Source: MAG-121220-bin8 sp965655865 (lineage in GTDB: Bacteria; Bacteroidota; Bacteroidia; Flavobacteriales; Flavobacteriaceae). Taken from it: DNA of 64,000 bases. Positions 9,084 through 17,356 of the stretch are shown here, piece by piece (within the stretch, counting starts at the first letter, position 1; every line of letters begins with the position of its first letter). The translations under genes and the position numbers were made by a program. Below the pieces are notes generated by a model that saw only the letters and a program-made list of their open reading frames with translations, was not told the DNA's origin and ran no database searches. Location of the stretch: assembly GCA_965655865.1 (NCBI GenBank), contig CBFHJJ010000006.1:1-64000 (forward strand), read 5' to 3'.

Positions 9084-10265
9084 ATGAGAGATGCATTAAT
9101 CGTTTCAACGGCAAGAACTCCTTTGACAAAATCTTACAGAGGAACATTTAATAATACTACTGCTCCAACTATGGCTGGCTGGGCAATTGAAGAAGCGGTC
9201 AAAAGATCAGGAGTTGATCCAGAAAAAGTTGATGATGTTATCATGGGTGCAGCTTTGCAACAAGGAACACAACATTGTAATGTTGCCAGAAATGCAGCAT
9301 TAGCTGCAGGTCTTCCAGTAACTGTTAGCGGAATGACATTAGACAGACAATGTTCCTCGGGAATGATGGCTATTGCCACTGCTGCAAAACAAATTATAAG
9401 TGACGGAATGGATGTGGCTGTTGGAGGCGGCTTAGATTCAATTAGTTTGGTTCAAAATGAAAAAATGAATTTGGATAGGTGGGTTGATAAAAACTTAATA
9501 GCAAAACACAAACATATATACATGCCAATGCTTAAGACTGCTGAGGTAGTAGCTAATAGATACAATATTTCAAGAGAATCTCAAGATGAATATTCTCTTC
9601 AAAGTCAGTTAAGAACTGCAAAAGCACAGGAAGAAGGAAAATTTAATGATGAAATTATCTCAGTTAAAACAACTATGGGTGTTATGGATAAGATAACTAA
9701 AGAGATTTCATTTGTTGAAAAGACTACATCCAAAGACGAGTGCAATAGACCTAATACAACTTTTGAAGGATTAAGTTCACTTAAACCAGTTGTAGAAGGA
9801 GGATCAATAACTGCTGGAAATGCTAGTCAGCTTTCTGATGGTGCATCTGCTTGTGTTTTAATGGAATCAAGTGTTGCTGCGAAGCATAATGTCACACCAC
9901 TTGGAATTTACAGGGGAATTGCAGTTGCCGGATGTGAACCAGATGAAATGGGTATTGGACCAATATATGCCGTTCCTAAATTGTTAAAGCAAAATGGTCT
10001 TAAAATGAGTGACATTGGACTCTGGGAGCTTAATGAAGCATTTGCTGTTCAAGTGATTTATTGCAGAGATGTTCTTGGAATTCCTAATGAAATTTTAAAT
10101 GTGAATGGAGGATCTATTTCAATAGGACATCCTTATGGAATGAGTGGATCAAGAATGGTTGGTCATGCACTAATTGAAGGTAAAAGAAGAGGCGTTAAAT
10201 ATGTAGTTTCAACAATGTGTGTTGGTGGAGGAATGGGAGCTGCAGGTCTTTTTGAAGTTATTTAA
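9084..10265 (+). CDS. Thiolase (acetyl-CoA C-acyltransferase)
   Basis: This 393-residue thiolase has the full catalytic set: nucleophile Cys90 in DRQCSSG, His349 in GHPYGMSG and the acid/base Cys379 in [16 protein letters not shown] (about 316-322) is also conserved. It cleaves 3-ketoacyl-CoA with free CoA to release acetyl-CoA (or propionyl-CoA from methyl-branched chains). Length matches degradative thiolases of the FadA/PcaF kind. It follows the MDR reductase by 2 bases and precedes the SDR dehydrogenase by 45. It is the final step of the predicted beta-oxidation chain. Confidence 0.93.
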   Translation: MRDALIVSTARTPLTKSYRGTFNNTTAPTMAGWAIEEAVKRSGVDPEKVDDVIMGAALQQGTQHCNVARNAALAAGLPVTVSGMTLDRQCSSGMMAIATAAKQIISDGMDVAVGGGLDSISLVQNEKMNLDRWVDKNLIAKHKHIYMPMLKTAEVVANRYNISRESQDEYSLQSQLRTAKAQEEGKFNDEIISVKTTMGVMDKITKEISFVEKTTSKDECNRPNTTFEGLSSLKPVVEGGSITAGNASQLSDGASACVLMESSVAAKHNVTPLGIYRGIAVAGCEPDEMGIGPIYAVPKLLKQNGLKMSDIGLWELNEAFAVQVIYCRDVLGIPNEILNVNGGSISIGHPYGMSGSRMVGHALIEGKRRGVKYVVSTMCVGGGMGAAGLFEVI

Positions 10266-10310
10266 GTTTATATAATAAAAAATAATAAAGTTTAATTAAT
10301 AAAAAATAAT

Positions 10311-11051
10311 ATGAAAAGATTAGAGGGTCAAGTTGCTATTGTTACAGGTGGAGCACGCGGAATAGGAAAGGGAATCTGTGAAGTTTTTTGCAGAGAGGGA
10401 GCTACGGTAGCATTATGGGATGTTTTAGACGGAACTGAAACAGTAAATGAAATAACACAAAATGGTGGAAAAATATTTTTTCAAAAAGTTGATGTAACAG
10501 ATCAAAGTTCTGTAGATAATGCTATTGAAGAGATCATTAAACAACATGGTAAAATTGAGATTTTAATTAATAACGCAGGAATCATAAGAGACAAATCGTT
10601 CTTGAAAATGTCAGAAGAAGAATGGGATTCAGTAATTAATGTAAATCTTAAATCCCTATACGTAGTAACAAGAGCTGTAGTTCCACACATGAAAGAAAAT
10701 GGATATGGAAGAATCGTTTCAGCTTCTTCTATTAATGGAACAGCAGGTGCATTTGGACAAACCAATTATTGTGCTACTAAAGCTGGAATTTCTGGTTTTA
10801 CAAGAGCACTTTGTAAAGAGGTTGGTAGACACGGAATTACCGCAAATGCAGTAGCACCAGGTTTTGTAAAATCTGTAATGTCCGACAGTATGCCTGAAGA
10901 AATTATTAAGGGTGCAGTTAAAATGATTCCAGTGGGTAGAATTGGTACTCCTGAAGATATGGGTCATGCTTATTTGTTTTTAGCATCTAAAGAATCAGGA
11001 TTTGTAAGTGGAATAACTCTACATGCAAATGGTGGATCAATGCCAATGTAA
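10311..11051 (+). CDS. SDR oxidoreductase, 3-hydroxyacyl-CoA dehydrogenase / FabG-like
   Basis: This 246-residue classical short-chain dehydrogenase has TGGARGIGKG (12-21) for the cofactor, NNAG (87-90), a catalytic Ser at about 139/140, and Tyr153 and Lys157 in YCATK. The closest families are FabG and PhaB, which act on (R)-3-hydroxyacyl substrates with NADP(H). Its place between a thiolase and a MaoC (R)-hydratase suggests it oxidises the (R)-3-hydroxyacyl-CoA made by that hydratase. This is inference, because SDR substrates are hard to predict. Gaps to its neighbours are 45 and 17 bases. Confidence 0.88.
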   Translation: MKRLEGQVAIVTGGARGIGKGICEVFCREGATVALWDVLDGTETVNEITQNGGKIFFQKVDVTDQSSVDNAIEEIIKQHGKIEILINNAGIIRDKSFLKMSEEEWDSVINVNLKSLYVVTRAVVPHMKENGYGRIVSASSINGTAGAFGQTNYCATKAGISGFTRALCKEVGRHGITANAVAPGFVKSVMSDSMPEEIIKGAVKMIPVGRIGTPEDMGHAYLFLASKESGFVSGITLHANGGSMPM

Positions 11052-11068
11052 AATTTAAAATTATAATT

Positions 11069-11545
11069 ATGAATAATAACGAAGCATATAAAACTAGTTT
11101 CAAAAACTTAGATGAATTGAGTAATTCTGTTGGAAAAGAACTTGGAGTTTCAGAATGGATTGAAATCACACAAGAAAATATAAATGTATTTGCTAAAATC
11201 ACTCAAGATGAGCAATGGATTCATATAGATAAAAAAAAATCTGAAAAACATTCACCGTATAAAACAACTATTGCACATGGTTTTATGATATTATCTCTAG
11301 CCTCAAGATTTTCTTATGATACATTAAATTTAGAAAGTGTTAAAATGGGGGTTAATTACGGAGTAGATAGAGTTCGTTTTACTAGTGCTACTCCCTCAGG
11401 AGGATTTATTAGAGGAAGAGTTTCTCTTTTAGAGTGCGAAAAGAAAGATGGAAGTGCAAAATATAAATTAGGAATTACTGTAGAATTAAATGGTCAAGAA
11501 AAACCAGTTTGTGTTGCTGAAACCTTAGCAATTGCTTACGAATAA
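11069..11545 (+). CDS. MaoC-like (R)-specific enoyl-CoA hydratase
   Basis: This 158-residue single hot-dog-fold protein has the hydratase-2 signature with Asp47 and His52 in DEQWIH, the same spacing as in PhaJ (Asp31/His36). TIAHGFMILSL (68-78) follows and is also diagnostic. It would hydrate trans-2-enoyl-CoA to (R)-3-hydroxyacyl-CoA. The catalytic pair is intact, unlike the two crotonases of the same operon. A downstream crotonase start at 11556 follows 10 bases after its stop. Confidence 0.9.
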   Translation: MNNNEAYKTSFKNLDELSNSVGKELGVSEWIEITQENINVFAKITQDEQWIHIDKKKSEKHSPYKTTIAHGFMILSLASRFSYDTLNLESVKMGVNYGVDRVRFTSATPSGGFIRGRVSLLECEKKDGSAKYKLGITVELNGQEKPVCVAETLAIAYE

Positions 11546-11555
11546 AATTAATATT

Positions 11556-12338
11556 ATGGAGAATAAAGCAGTTTTGTTAGAGGTTTTTGAAAGTATTGCA
11601 TTAATAACTTTAAATAGACCAGAAAGATATAATGCAGTTAATCAAGATTTAATTGAAGGAATTAATTATGTGTTTTCTGTTATAAAAAATGATGACAATA
11701 TTAGGGCCGTAGTTTTAACTGGAATTGGAAAAGGTTTTTGTTCTGGAGCAGATTTGACAACAATGGGAACTTTATCTCCAGAAGATTCTAGAGATTATAT
11801 AATTGATAATTATAAACCAATTTTAAATAATTTTTTAAGTCTACGGAAACCAATTATAGGAGCAATAAATGGTACTGCTGCTGGAGTTGGTGCTGCTTTT
11901 GCTTTAGCTTGTGATTTTAGAGTTATGAGTAAAGAAAGTGCATTATTGTATGCTTTTATTAATATTGGATTAGGACCTGATGGAGGCGCTAGTTGGTTGC
12001 TCTCAAGACAAGTTGGCTACAGTAAGGCCTTGGAGATTGCCACAGGTGGTAAAAGAGTATTTGGTGAAGAATGTTTTAAACTGGGTTTAACTAACAAATT
12101 AGTTGAATCAAATGAAATCGTAGATGTTGCAAAAAGTTGGGCTATTGAATTATCAAAAAAACCAACCATTGGTATAGGTATTACAAAACAAGACATGATT
12201 TTTTCTCTAAATAATGATTTATTAAATACTATAGAATTTGAAGCTAAAGAACAAGTTGCGGCATTTTATAGTGAAGATTTAAAAGAGGGTGTAACTGCTT
12301 TTTTAGAAAAAAGAAAAGCTAATTTTAAAGGCAAATAA
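11556..12338 (+). CDS. Crotonase-family protein, PaaG-like enoyl-CoA isomerase candidate
   Basis: The ATG at 11556 gives 260 residues; an in-frame TTG at 11532 would overlap the MaoC gene and is less likely. The CoA/oxyanion segments FCSGADL (61-67) and NGTAAGVGAA (105-114) are present. Where hydratases carry the second glutamate this protein has Asp142 in GPDGGASW, the pattern of PaaG-type delta3-delta2 enoyl-CoA isomerases. The first glutamate is also absent. It is therefore more likely a double-bond isomerase than a hydratase, useful for unsaturated or ring-derived intermediates. It starts 10 bases after maoC and ends 8 before the first acyl-CoA dehydrogenase. Confidence 0.87.
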   Translation: MENKAVLLEVFESIALITLNRPERYNAVNQDLIEGINYVFSVIKNDDNIRAVVLTGIGKGFCSGADLTTMGTLSPEDSRDYIIDNYKPILNNFLSLRKPIIGAINGTAAGVGAAFALACDFRVMSKESALLYAFINIGLGPDGGASWLLSRQVGYSKALEIATGGKRVFGEECFKLGLTNKLVESNEIVDVAKSWAIELSKKPTIGIGITKQDMIFSLNNDLLNTIEFEAKEQVAAFYSEDLKEGVTAFLEKRKANFKGK

Positions 12339-12346
12339 TAAAAGGA

Positions 12347-13540
12347 ATGGAAACACAAGTTCAGGTAGATTTAACAAGTTTTAGATTAGAAACAAGAAAA
12401 TGGTTGGAAGAAAATTGTCCTAAGTCCATGCAAGAACCTGTAACTGATGCAAAGCAATTGTATTGGGGAGGTAAAAACGGGAATTTTAGTTCAGATGATC
12501 AAAAAATTTGGTTTGAAAGAATGTTAAAAAAAAAATGGATCGTTCCATATTGGGAAACTAGGTACGGTGGTGGTGGACTAAATCCAGCTCAAAATAATAT
12601 TTTGAATCAAGAAATGTCAAGATTAGGTTGTAGAAAACCTCATATTAATTTTGGTATTTCAATGCTTGGACCAGCATTATTAAAATTTGCTACGGAAGAT
12701 CAAAAAATTTATTATTTAAATCAAATATGCAAGGGTGAAATTAGATGGGTGCAAGGCTATAGCGAACCAAATGCTGGAAGTGATTTAGCAAACCTACAAA
12801 CAAAAGCTGAAGATAACGGAGACCATTTTTTGGTTACTGGTTCAAAAGTTTGGACTTCATATGGTGATAAAGGAGATTTTATATTCTGTTTAGTTAGAAC
12901 AAGTAACGATTCTAAACATACGGGAATTAGTTTTTTATTAATTGATATGAATTCCAGGGGAGTTTCCACTCGACCAATTAAATTAATAAGTGGAAAATCA
13001 CCCTTTACTGAAACTTTTTTTGATTCAGTAAAAGTTCCTAAAGAAAATTTAGTAGGGACACTCAATGATGGTTGGACAATAGCTAAGTATTTATTGACTC
13101 ACGAACGTCAAATGATAGGTGGAATTGGTGACACAGATAAGAAAAAAACACTTAGTGAAATAGCAATCACCTCAATCGGACTTAAAGATGGACTTTTATT
13201 AGATTCATCAATAAGATCAAAGATTTCAAACTTGGAAATGAATGAAAAAATATTTGAACTAACCATTCAGAGAGCACTTGATGAACACAAAGCTGGAAAT
13301 AACTCAGGTGCAGTTTCATCATTTTTTAAATATTATGGTACTGAGCTTGCTATGCAAAAAGAAGAATTAAGATTGGAAGTAAATGGTTTTAATTCAACTG
13401 AGTGGACCAGTGAAGAATCAAATAATGGTAGGGAAGCAAGATATTTCTGTCGTTCTAAGGGGCACTCTATTGAAGGAGGAACACATGAAGTACAATTAAA
13501 TATAATAGCAAAAAGAGTCTTAGGTCTCCCCACAAAATAA
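12347..13540 (+). CDS. Acyl-CoA dehydrogenase, subunit 1 of a pair
   Basis: This 397-residue FAD enzyme of the acyl-CoA dehydrogenase superfamily has WVQGYSEPNAGSDLA (about 134-148) at the substrate/FAD site and GGTHEVQLNIIAKR near the C-terminus (377-390). The position occupied by the catalytic Glu in medium-chain enzymes (YEGT) is Gly377, so the base must lie elsewhere or in the partner. Similar proteins pair with a second subunit, as in pimeloyl-CoA dehydrogenase or the heteromeric steroid-chain dehydrogenases. The partner gene follows after 11 bases. It would introduce the 2,3 double bond. Confidence 0.9.
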   Translation: METQVQVDLTSFRLETRKWLEENCPKSMQEPVTDAKQLYWGGKNGNFSSDDQKIWFERMLKKKWIVPYWETRYGGGGLNPAQNNILNQEMSRLGCRKPHINFGISMLGPALLKFATEDQKIYYLNQICKGEIRWVQGYSEPNAGSDLANLQTKAEDNGDHFLVTGSKVWTSYGDKGDFIFCLVRTSNDSKHTGISFLLIDMNSRGVSTRPIKLISGKSPFTETFFDSVKVPKENLVGTLNDGWTIAKYLLTHERQMIGGIGDTDKKKTLSEIAITSIGLKDGLLLDSSIRSKISNLEMNEKIFELTIQRALDEHKAGNNSGAVSSFFKYYGTELAMQKEELRLEVNGFNSTEWTSEESNNGREARYFCRSKGHSIEGGTHEVQLNIIAKRVLGLPTK

Positions 13541-13551
13541 TAATAATAATT

Positions 13552-14676
13552 ATGGCACTTATAATTAATGAAGAGCAAAATATGCTCAAATCTTCAGCTA
13601 AGGAACTGTTAAACTTAAAATCTCCAATTTCTCTAATGAGAGAAATGAGAGATGATAATTATAATCAATTTAATTCAAATTTATGGACTGAAATGGTCGA
13701 AATGGGATGGACAGCTTTAACTATCCCTGAAAAATATAATGGACTTAATTTTGGTTATGTTGGTCTTGGTCAAGTTTTAGAAGAAATGGGTAGAAATCTT
13801 ACAGTTAGTCCAATTATTTCTACAGTTTTAACCTCTACTTCTTTGATTTCATTTTCAAAGAATGAGGTTTTGAAAAATAAGCTATTTCAAGAAATTATGA
13901 GTGGTAAGAAACTTTGTGCTCTAGCTCACGAAGAAAGTTCTCATCATACTTCAAATGTAAAAATTTCTGTAATTTCAAAAATTAATGACCACTTGGTGCT
14001 TAACGGTAAAAAGAGATTCGTTATTGATGGTTCAATTTCAGATTATTTAATAGTTTCTGCTAATAATAAAAATGAAGATCAGGTTGATTTGATTTTAATC
14101 GATTCAAAATCAGATGGAGTTTCTTTTAATAACAAAGTTCACATGGATTCAAGAATTTATTCAGATATCACATTTGATAATGTTAAGATTGAGAAAAGTA
14201 ATTTTTTATCATCTGACAATGACGGACAAAAAATATTACACAAGACAATCGATGTAGCTAGGGTAGGTCTAGCTGCTGAAATGCTCGGTAATGTTCAACA
14301 AGCTTTTGAAATGACAATGCAGTACTTAAAAGAGAGAGAACAATTTGGAGTTAAAATAGGTTCTTTTCAAGCCTTACAACACAGATCAGCATTAATGTTT
14401 GGTGAAATTGAATTGTGTAAATCTATTGTTTTAAAGGCTTTGCAAGCTATAGATGATGATGATGAGAATTTACCAGAACTAGCTAGTTTAGCTAAAGCTA
14501 AATTAGGTTTAGTATCGAAGTTGGTTTCTAATGAAGCAGTTCAAATGCATGGTGGTATTGGAGTTACTGATGATGCCGATATTGGGTTTTTTCTAAAAAG
14601 AACAAGACTTACACAAAGAATGTTTGGAGACTCAAATTATAATTTAGATAGAGTTGCCAAATTAAACAACTATTAA
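13552..14676 (+). CDS. Acyl-CoA dehydrogenase, subunit 2 of a pair
   Basis: This 374-residue acyl-CoA dehydrogenase-fold protein is more diverged than its neighbour. The central domain includes YLKEREQFGVKIGSFQALQH, and the C-terminal domain has AVQMHGGIGVTDDADIGF, typical of the small partner in heteromeric acyl-CoA dehydrogenases. It ends GDSNYNLDRVAKL with no EGTxxIQ-type catalytic segment. The N-terminal FAD/substrate loop is less conserved than in subunit 1. It is the last gene of the rightward run and meets the leftward membrane-protein gene with a 1-base gap. Heteromer formation is inferred from gene pairing and family behaviour. Confidence 0.88.
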   Translation: MALIINEEQNMLKSSAKELLNLKSPISLMREMRDDNYNQFNSNLWTEMVEMGWTALTIPEKYNGLNFGYVGLGQVLEEMGRNLTVSPIISTVLTSTSLISFSKNEVLKNKLFQEIMSGKKLCALAHEESSHHTSNVKISVISKINDHLVLNGKKRFVIDGSISDYLIVSANNKNEDQVDLILIDSKSDGVSFNNKVHMDSRIYSDITFDNVKIEKSNFLSSDNDGQKILHKTIDVARVGLAAEMLGNVQQAFEMTMQYLKEREQFGVKIGSFQALQHRSALMFGEIELCKSIVLKALQAIDDDDENLPELASLAKAKLGLVSKLVSNEAVQMHGGIGVTDDADIGFFLKRTRLTQRMFGDSNYNLDRVAKLNNY

Positions 14677-14677
14677 C

Positions 14678-15025
14678 TTAACGTCGATACTTTTTTTTTA
14701 AAAATGCTGAAATTATAAATAATATTCCCGGAAACGCTAAAATGTCAATCATAGAAAACACTAAACTTTTCTCTATAGCGTGAAATAAAGCTAAGCTAAG
14801 AACTGTAATTACTCCTCCTGTTAGTTCTAGCTTCCAAGAAATAACCTGACCTAAACATATACCTACAGGAAAAAAAAGAAATAATATTTTTTCTTTCAAA
14901 GAATTAAATTGACCAAAATCGTTTTCAATCAAATGGCTAATTAAAATAAATAGCACAAATGATAATGTAAAAAGACTAATTATTCTAGCGTATGTATTCA
15001 GGTCTTTGAAATTTGTAAGTGTCAT
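14678..15025 (-). CDS. Small four-helix membrane protein, function unknown
   Basis: This 115-residue protein has four hydrophobic segments at about 13-33, 43-64, 68-86 and 87-109, and a basic tail (KKKYRR). I do not recognise a functional family. Its ATG overlaps the stop of the dioxygenase gene upstream in an ATGA (15022-15025), so it is probably translated by coupling with the lysine-catabolism genes. That could make it a transport or accessory component, but this is only context. Confidence 0.65.
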   Translation of the reverse strand: MTLTNFKDLNTYARIISLFTLSFVLFILISHLIENDFGQFNSLKEKILFLFFPVGICLGQVISWKLELTGGVITVLSLALFHAIEKSLVFSMIDILAFPGILFIISAFLKKKYRR

Positions 15026-15924
15026 TTGTTCACTTGTTTTTGGTAAGTACTTTCAAAAATTTTATCAGCATTTGATGCTTCAAAACCATCTCTTCTATGT
15101 GAAAAGTTTATTTTATCTAAATCAAAGTTTTTAAATTCAGGGAGGATTTTTCTTTCAGCAAATTCAACATAACTTCCTGAAATTAACGATTTACCTTCCT
15201 TAAAATTTGCGTTTACTTTATTAGCTATTGAGCTACTTTGAAGAAGTAATCCGTCTTTACTTTTTTTAATTACTCCACCAGAGTCATTAAGTTTAATTCC
15301 TATATTAATTAAAAACTTATTGAATTTTTCTAATGTATTATATTTTTTTTCAAGTTCATGAACACTTATAGTATAATGATTTAAATAATACCTGTTATAT
15401 ATTACCCACGATCCGTATTCAGTTTCTTTTAATAATTCATTATAATGATCTAGAGAAGGTAAACTCCACAATGGATTACTCAAAAAATTTATAATTTCTA
15501 ATGGATTATTTAAATCAATATTATCAATAGGATCTTTATTTACTTGATTAGTGTAATGTTTTATAATGTTTTGTACATTTTTTGACAATTCATCAACTTT
15601 TAATTCACTTATAAATATTCTTGGCATATTTTTTTCTGGATGAGAATACCAAAAAGCATTTAATTTTTTTTCTTTAAACGAATAGAAGTCTCTTTTAATA
15701 TACCCGTGTTTTAGAAATATTTTTTCAAAAGAATTAATTCCAAGGTGTTTTACACCCATTGTTCTAAAAGCAATATGATCATTTATAATTTCAGACTGAT
15801 TTGAAACAATATTCTTTGAAACCATTGCATTGGTTATTTTTGTCACATCTGGAACTCGTTTGGAATATGTTTCAAATAATGATTCTAAAACCAAGTTTAT
15901 TGTTTTTTTTTCTTGAAACTTCAT
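15022..15924 (-). CDS. hglS: 2-oxoadipate dioxygenase/decarboxylase (DUF1338, HglS-like)
   Basis: This 300-residue DUF1338 protein has His50 and Arg54 in DHIAFRT, His183 in YLNHYT and a Glu in SYVEFAER (254 or 257). This matches the metal ligands and the substrate arginine described for HglS (His, Arg at +4, His, Glu). HglS is an Fe(II) enzyme that converts 2-oxoadipate to D-2-hydroxyglutarate with loss of CO2, a late step of lysine breakdown. It is shorter than Pseudomonas HglS, as expected for the compact Bacteroidota form. The saccharopine dehydrogenase gene lies 9 bases upstream, which strongly supports the lysine role. Confidence 0.82.
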   Translation of the reverse strand: MKFQEKKTINLVLESLFETYSKRVPDVTKITNAMVSKNIVSNQSEIINDHIAFRTMGVKHLGINSFEKIFLKHGYIKRDFYSFKEKKLNAFWYSHPEKNMPRIFISELKVDELSKNVQNIIKHYTNQVNKDPIDNIDLNNPLEIINFLSNPLWSLPSLDHYNELLKETEYGSWVIYNRYYLNHYTISVHELEKKYNTLEKFNKFLINIGIKLNDSGGVIKKSKDGLLLQSSSIANKVNANFKEGKSLISGSYVEFAERKILPEFKNFDLDKINFSHRRDGFEASNADKIFESTYQKQVNK

Positions 15925-15933
15925 AGTCTAAAG

Positions 15934-16995
15934 TTAGTCTAAAAATAATTTTCCTGAATCTGTTTCTAAAAACTTTTCAAAAGGGATTTCTTCTTGTTTT
16001 ATAAAACCTTTTTGTTTTAATGAACCTTTATTGACCATTTCTATAACTGAAACTAATGAAGCTGCAGTTGTCCAAGAAATGGCTCTCCATTTATGACCTT
16101 GAATTTCAATTGGATAAAATGCTTTAAAGTATTCACTTCTTGAAATTTTTTTGTTTTTCCAGCCTTCAACTACAGCATAAACATAAACCACATCTTCTTC
16201 TACTGGTGGTTTAGCATTGCTTAGTATTTTTTCTAACTGAGTTTTGTCGTTTTTTAAAATTAGTTCATACATTAAAAACCTCATCAACTTTCCATGCCCA
16301 GGGTATCTAATAGTTTTATAGTTTAACGTATCAACTTTCCCCTCATAAGTGTCACACATTGTTCCAAGTCCACCAGAAGTTGCAAATGCTTCAAATTCTT
16401 GTCCTTCAATATTTATATATTCAAATCCATCAAGAGATGGCACCATTTTTTTAACACCATTTTGAATAACTTGAGCATCATTAATGTATTCATTAATAAC
16501 ACCCTCAGGTGACCATGTAAAAGAATATGCTAATTGCCCATTAGGATACCTTGGTAAAGCACCTACTCTAAGTTCAATATCTCTTAATGTGTCAAACTCG
16601 TTTGCTAAGTTGTTTCCTATTATCCCTATAAGTCCAGGTGCCAATCCACATTGTGGAGCCATAATTTTTTTCGAATTTTTACTAAGAGACTTTATATAAT
16701 CAGTTGTTTCAATATCTTCTGTCAAATCAAAATAGTTCATGTCTAAATCATAAGCTATTTTTGCTATATTTTTATTTAAAAAAAAAGGTAAAGCAGAAAC
16801 TACAGTATCAAAATCTTTAAAAATATTTATTAAGTTCTCTTTGTTTTTAACATCAGTTTCGATAACGTTAAAAGGTAGTTTGAAATCATAATGTGGTTTG
16901 TTCTGATCTAGCCCAGAAACATTAAAATTTTTACTCAGTAGTACCCCGACTAAGGTTCCAACTTTTCCAAGACCAAGAACTAGTATATTTTTCAT
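15934..16995 (-). CDS. Saccharopine dehydrogenase (L-glutamate-forming, Lys9-like)
   Basis: The ATG at 16995 places the Rossmann loop GLGKVG immediately after the start and gives 353 residues. A longer frame to 17046 adds only an unlikely Asn/Tyr-rich leader. CGLAPGLIG (about 141-149) and FDLTEDIETT are characteristic of the Lys9-type saccharopine reductase fold. The enzyme oxidises saccharopine to glutamate and 2-aminoadipate semialdehyde. In an operon with the 2-oxoadipate dioxygenase this points to catabolic use in lysine degradation. The lysine-ketoglutarate reductase, semialdehyde dehydrogenase and aminotransferase steps must be encoded elsewhere. Confidence 0.86.
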   Translation of the reverse strand: MKNILVLGLGKVGTLVGVLLSKNFNVSGLDQNKPHYDFKLPFNVIETDVKNKENLINIFKDFDTVVSALPFFLNKNIAKIAYDLDMNYFDLTEDIETTDYIKSLSKNSKKIMAPQCGLAPGLIGIIGNNLANEFDTLRDIELRVGALPRYPNGQLAYSFTWSPEGVINEYINDAQVIQNGVKKMVPSLDGFEYINIEGQEFEAFATSGGLGTMCDTYEGKVDTLNYKTIRYPGHGKLMRFLMYELILKNDKTQLEKILSNAKPPVEEDVVYVYAVVEGWKNKKISRSEYFKAFYPIEIQGHKWRAISWTTAASLVSVIEMVNKGSLKQKGFIKQEEIPFEKFLETDSGKLFLD

Positions 16996-17067
16996 ATTAT
17001 AACAATTTATCAATATTTTGTTATAAATATAACAATTTAAAATCATAAATTTCCATTTTTTATTTTC

Positions 17068-17301
17068 ATGAATTTAATTAAGTTAATTTGGGATTTTAGA
17101 GGTCCTGTTTCAAAAAAAACTGCTCGTCATTTTCATTCTCATCTCAAAGAATTTCTTGCTTTAGAAAAAATGTCTGAAAATAAAACCGGTTTAGAGAAAA
17201 ATAGTGACCATCACTCGATAGTGTTTGTTATAACTAATTCTGAAGATTTAGATTTTTTCAAAAAAAAACTTAAGCCAAATAGAGGACAAAAAGTATCCTA
17301 A
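17068..17301 (+). CDS. Conserved small protein, function unknown
   Basis: This 77-residue protein starts MNLIKLIWDFRGP and continues with a His-containing helix (HFHSHLKEFL). No signal peptide or membrane segment is seen. Short proteins with this WDFRGP opening recur in Flavobacteria, which is why I accept it, but no function is known to me. It stands alone between the divergent saccharopine dehydrogenase and the reductase at 17357, with 72 and 55 base gaps. Confidence 0.65.
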   Translation: MNLIKLIWDFRGPVSKKTARHFHSHLKEFLALEKMSENKTGLEKNSDHHSIVFVITNSEDLDFFKKKLKPNRGQKVS

Positions 17302-17356
17302 TTTACTTCACTCTATCATTTTATATTTATTAACTTGTCTAAATAAATTTATTATT

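Noticed and set aside
9134..9379. 81-codon minus-strand open frame inside the thiolase gene
   Set aside because: It is a shadow of a strongly conserved coding region on the other strand, has no recognisable domain and is interrupted by catalytic codons of the thiolase.
10502..10967. Two overlapping minus-strand frames within the SDR gene
   Set aside because: They lie opposite the NNAG and YxxxK motifs of a confident gene and have no protein-like features.
11532..11555. TTG start for the second crotonase
   Set aside because: It would overlap the MaoC gene, and the ATG at 11556 begins the domain at the normal distance.
12339..12346. AAAGGA before the acyl-CoA dehydrogenase start as a Shine-Dalgarno site
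   Set aside because: It lies directly against the ATG, too close to work, and the other genes of the operon lack such sites.
12757..13065. 102-codon minus-strand frame inside the acyl-CoA dehydrogenase
   Set aside because: Antisense shadow. The plus-strand protein has clear family motifs across the whole stretch.
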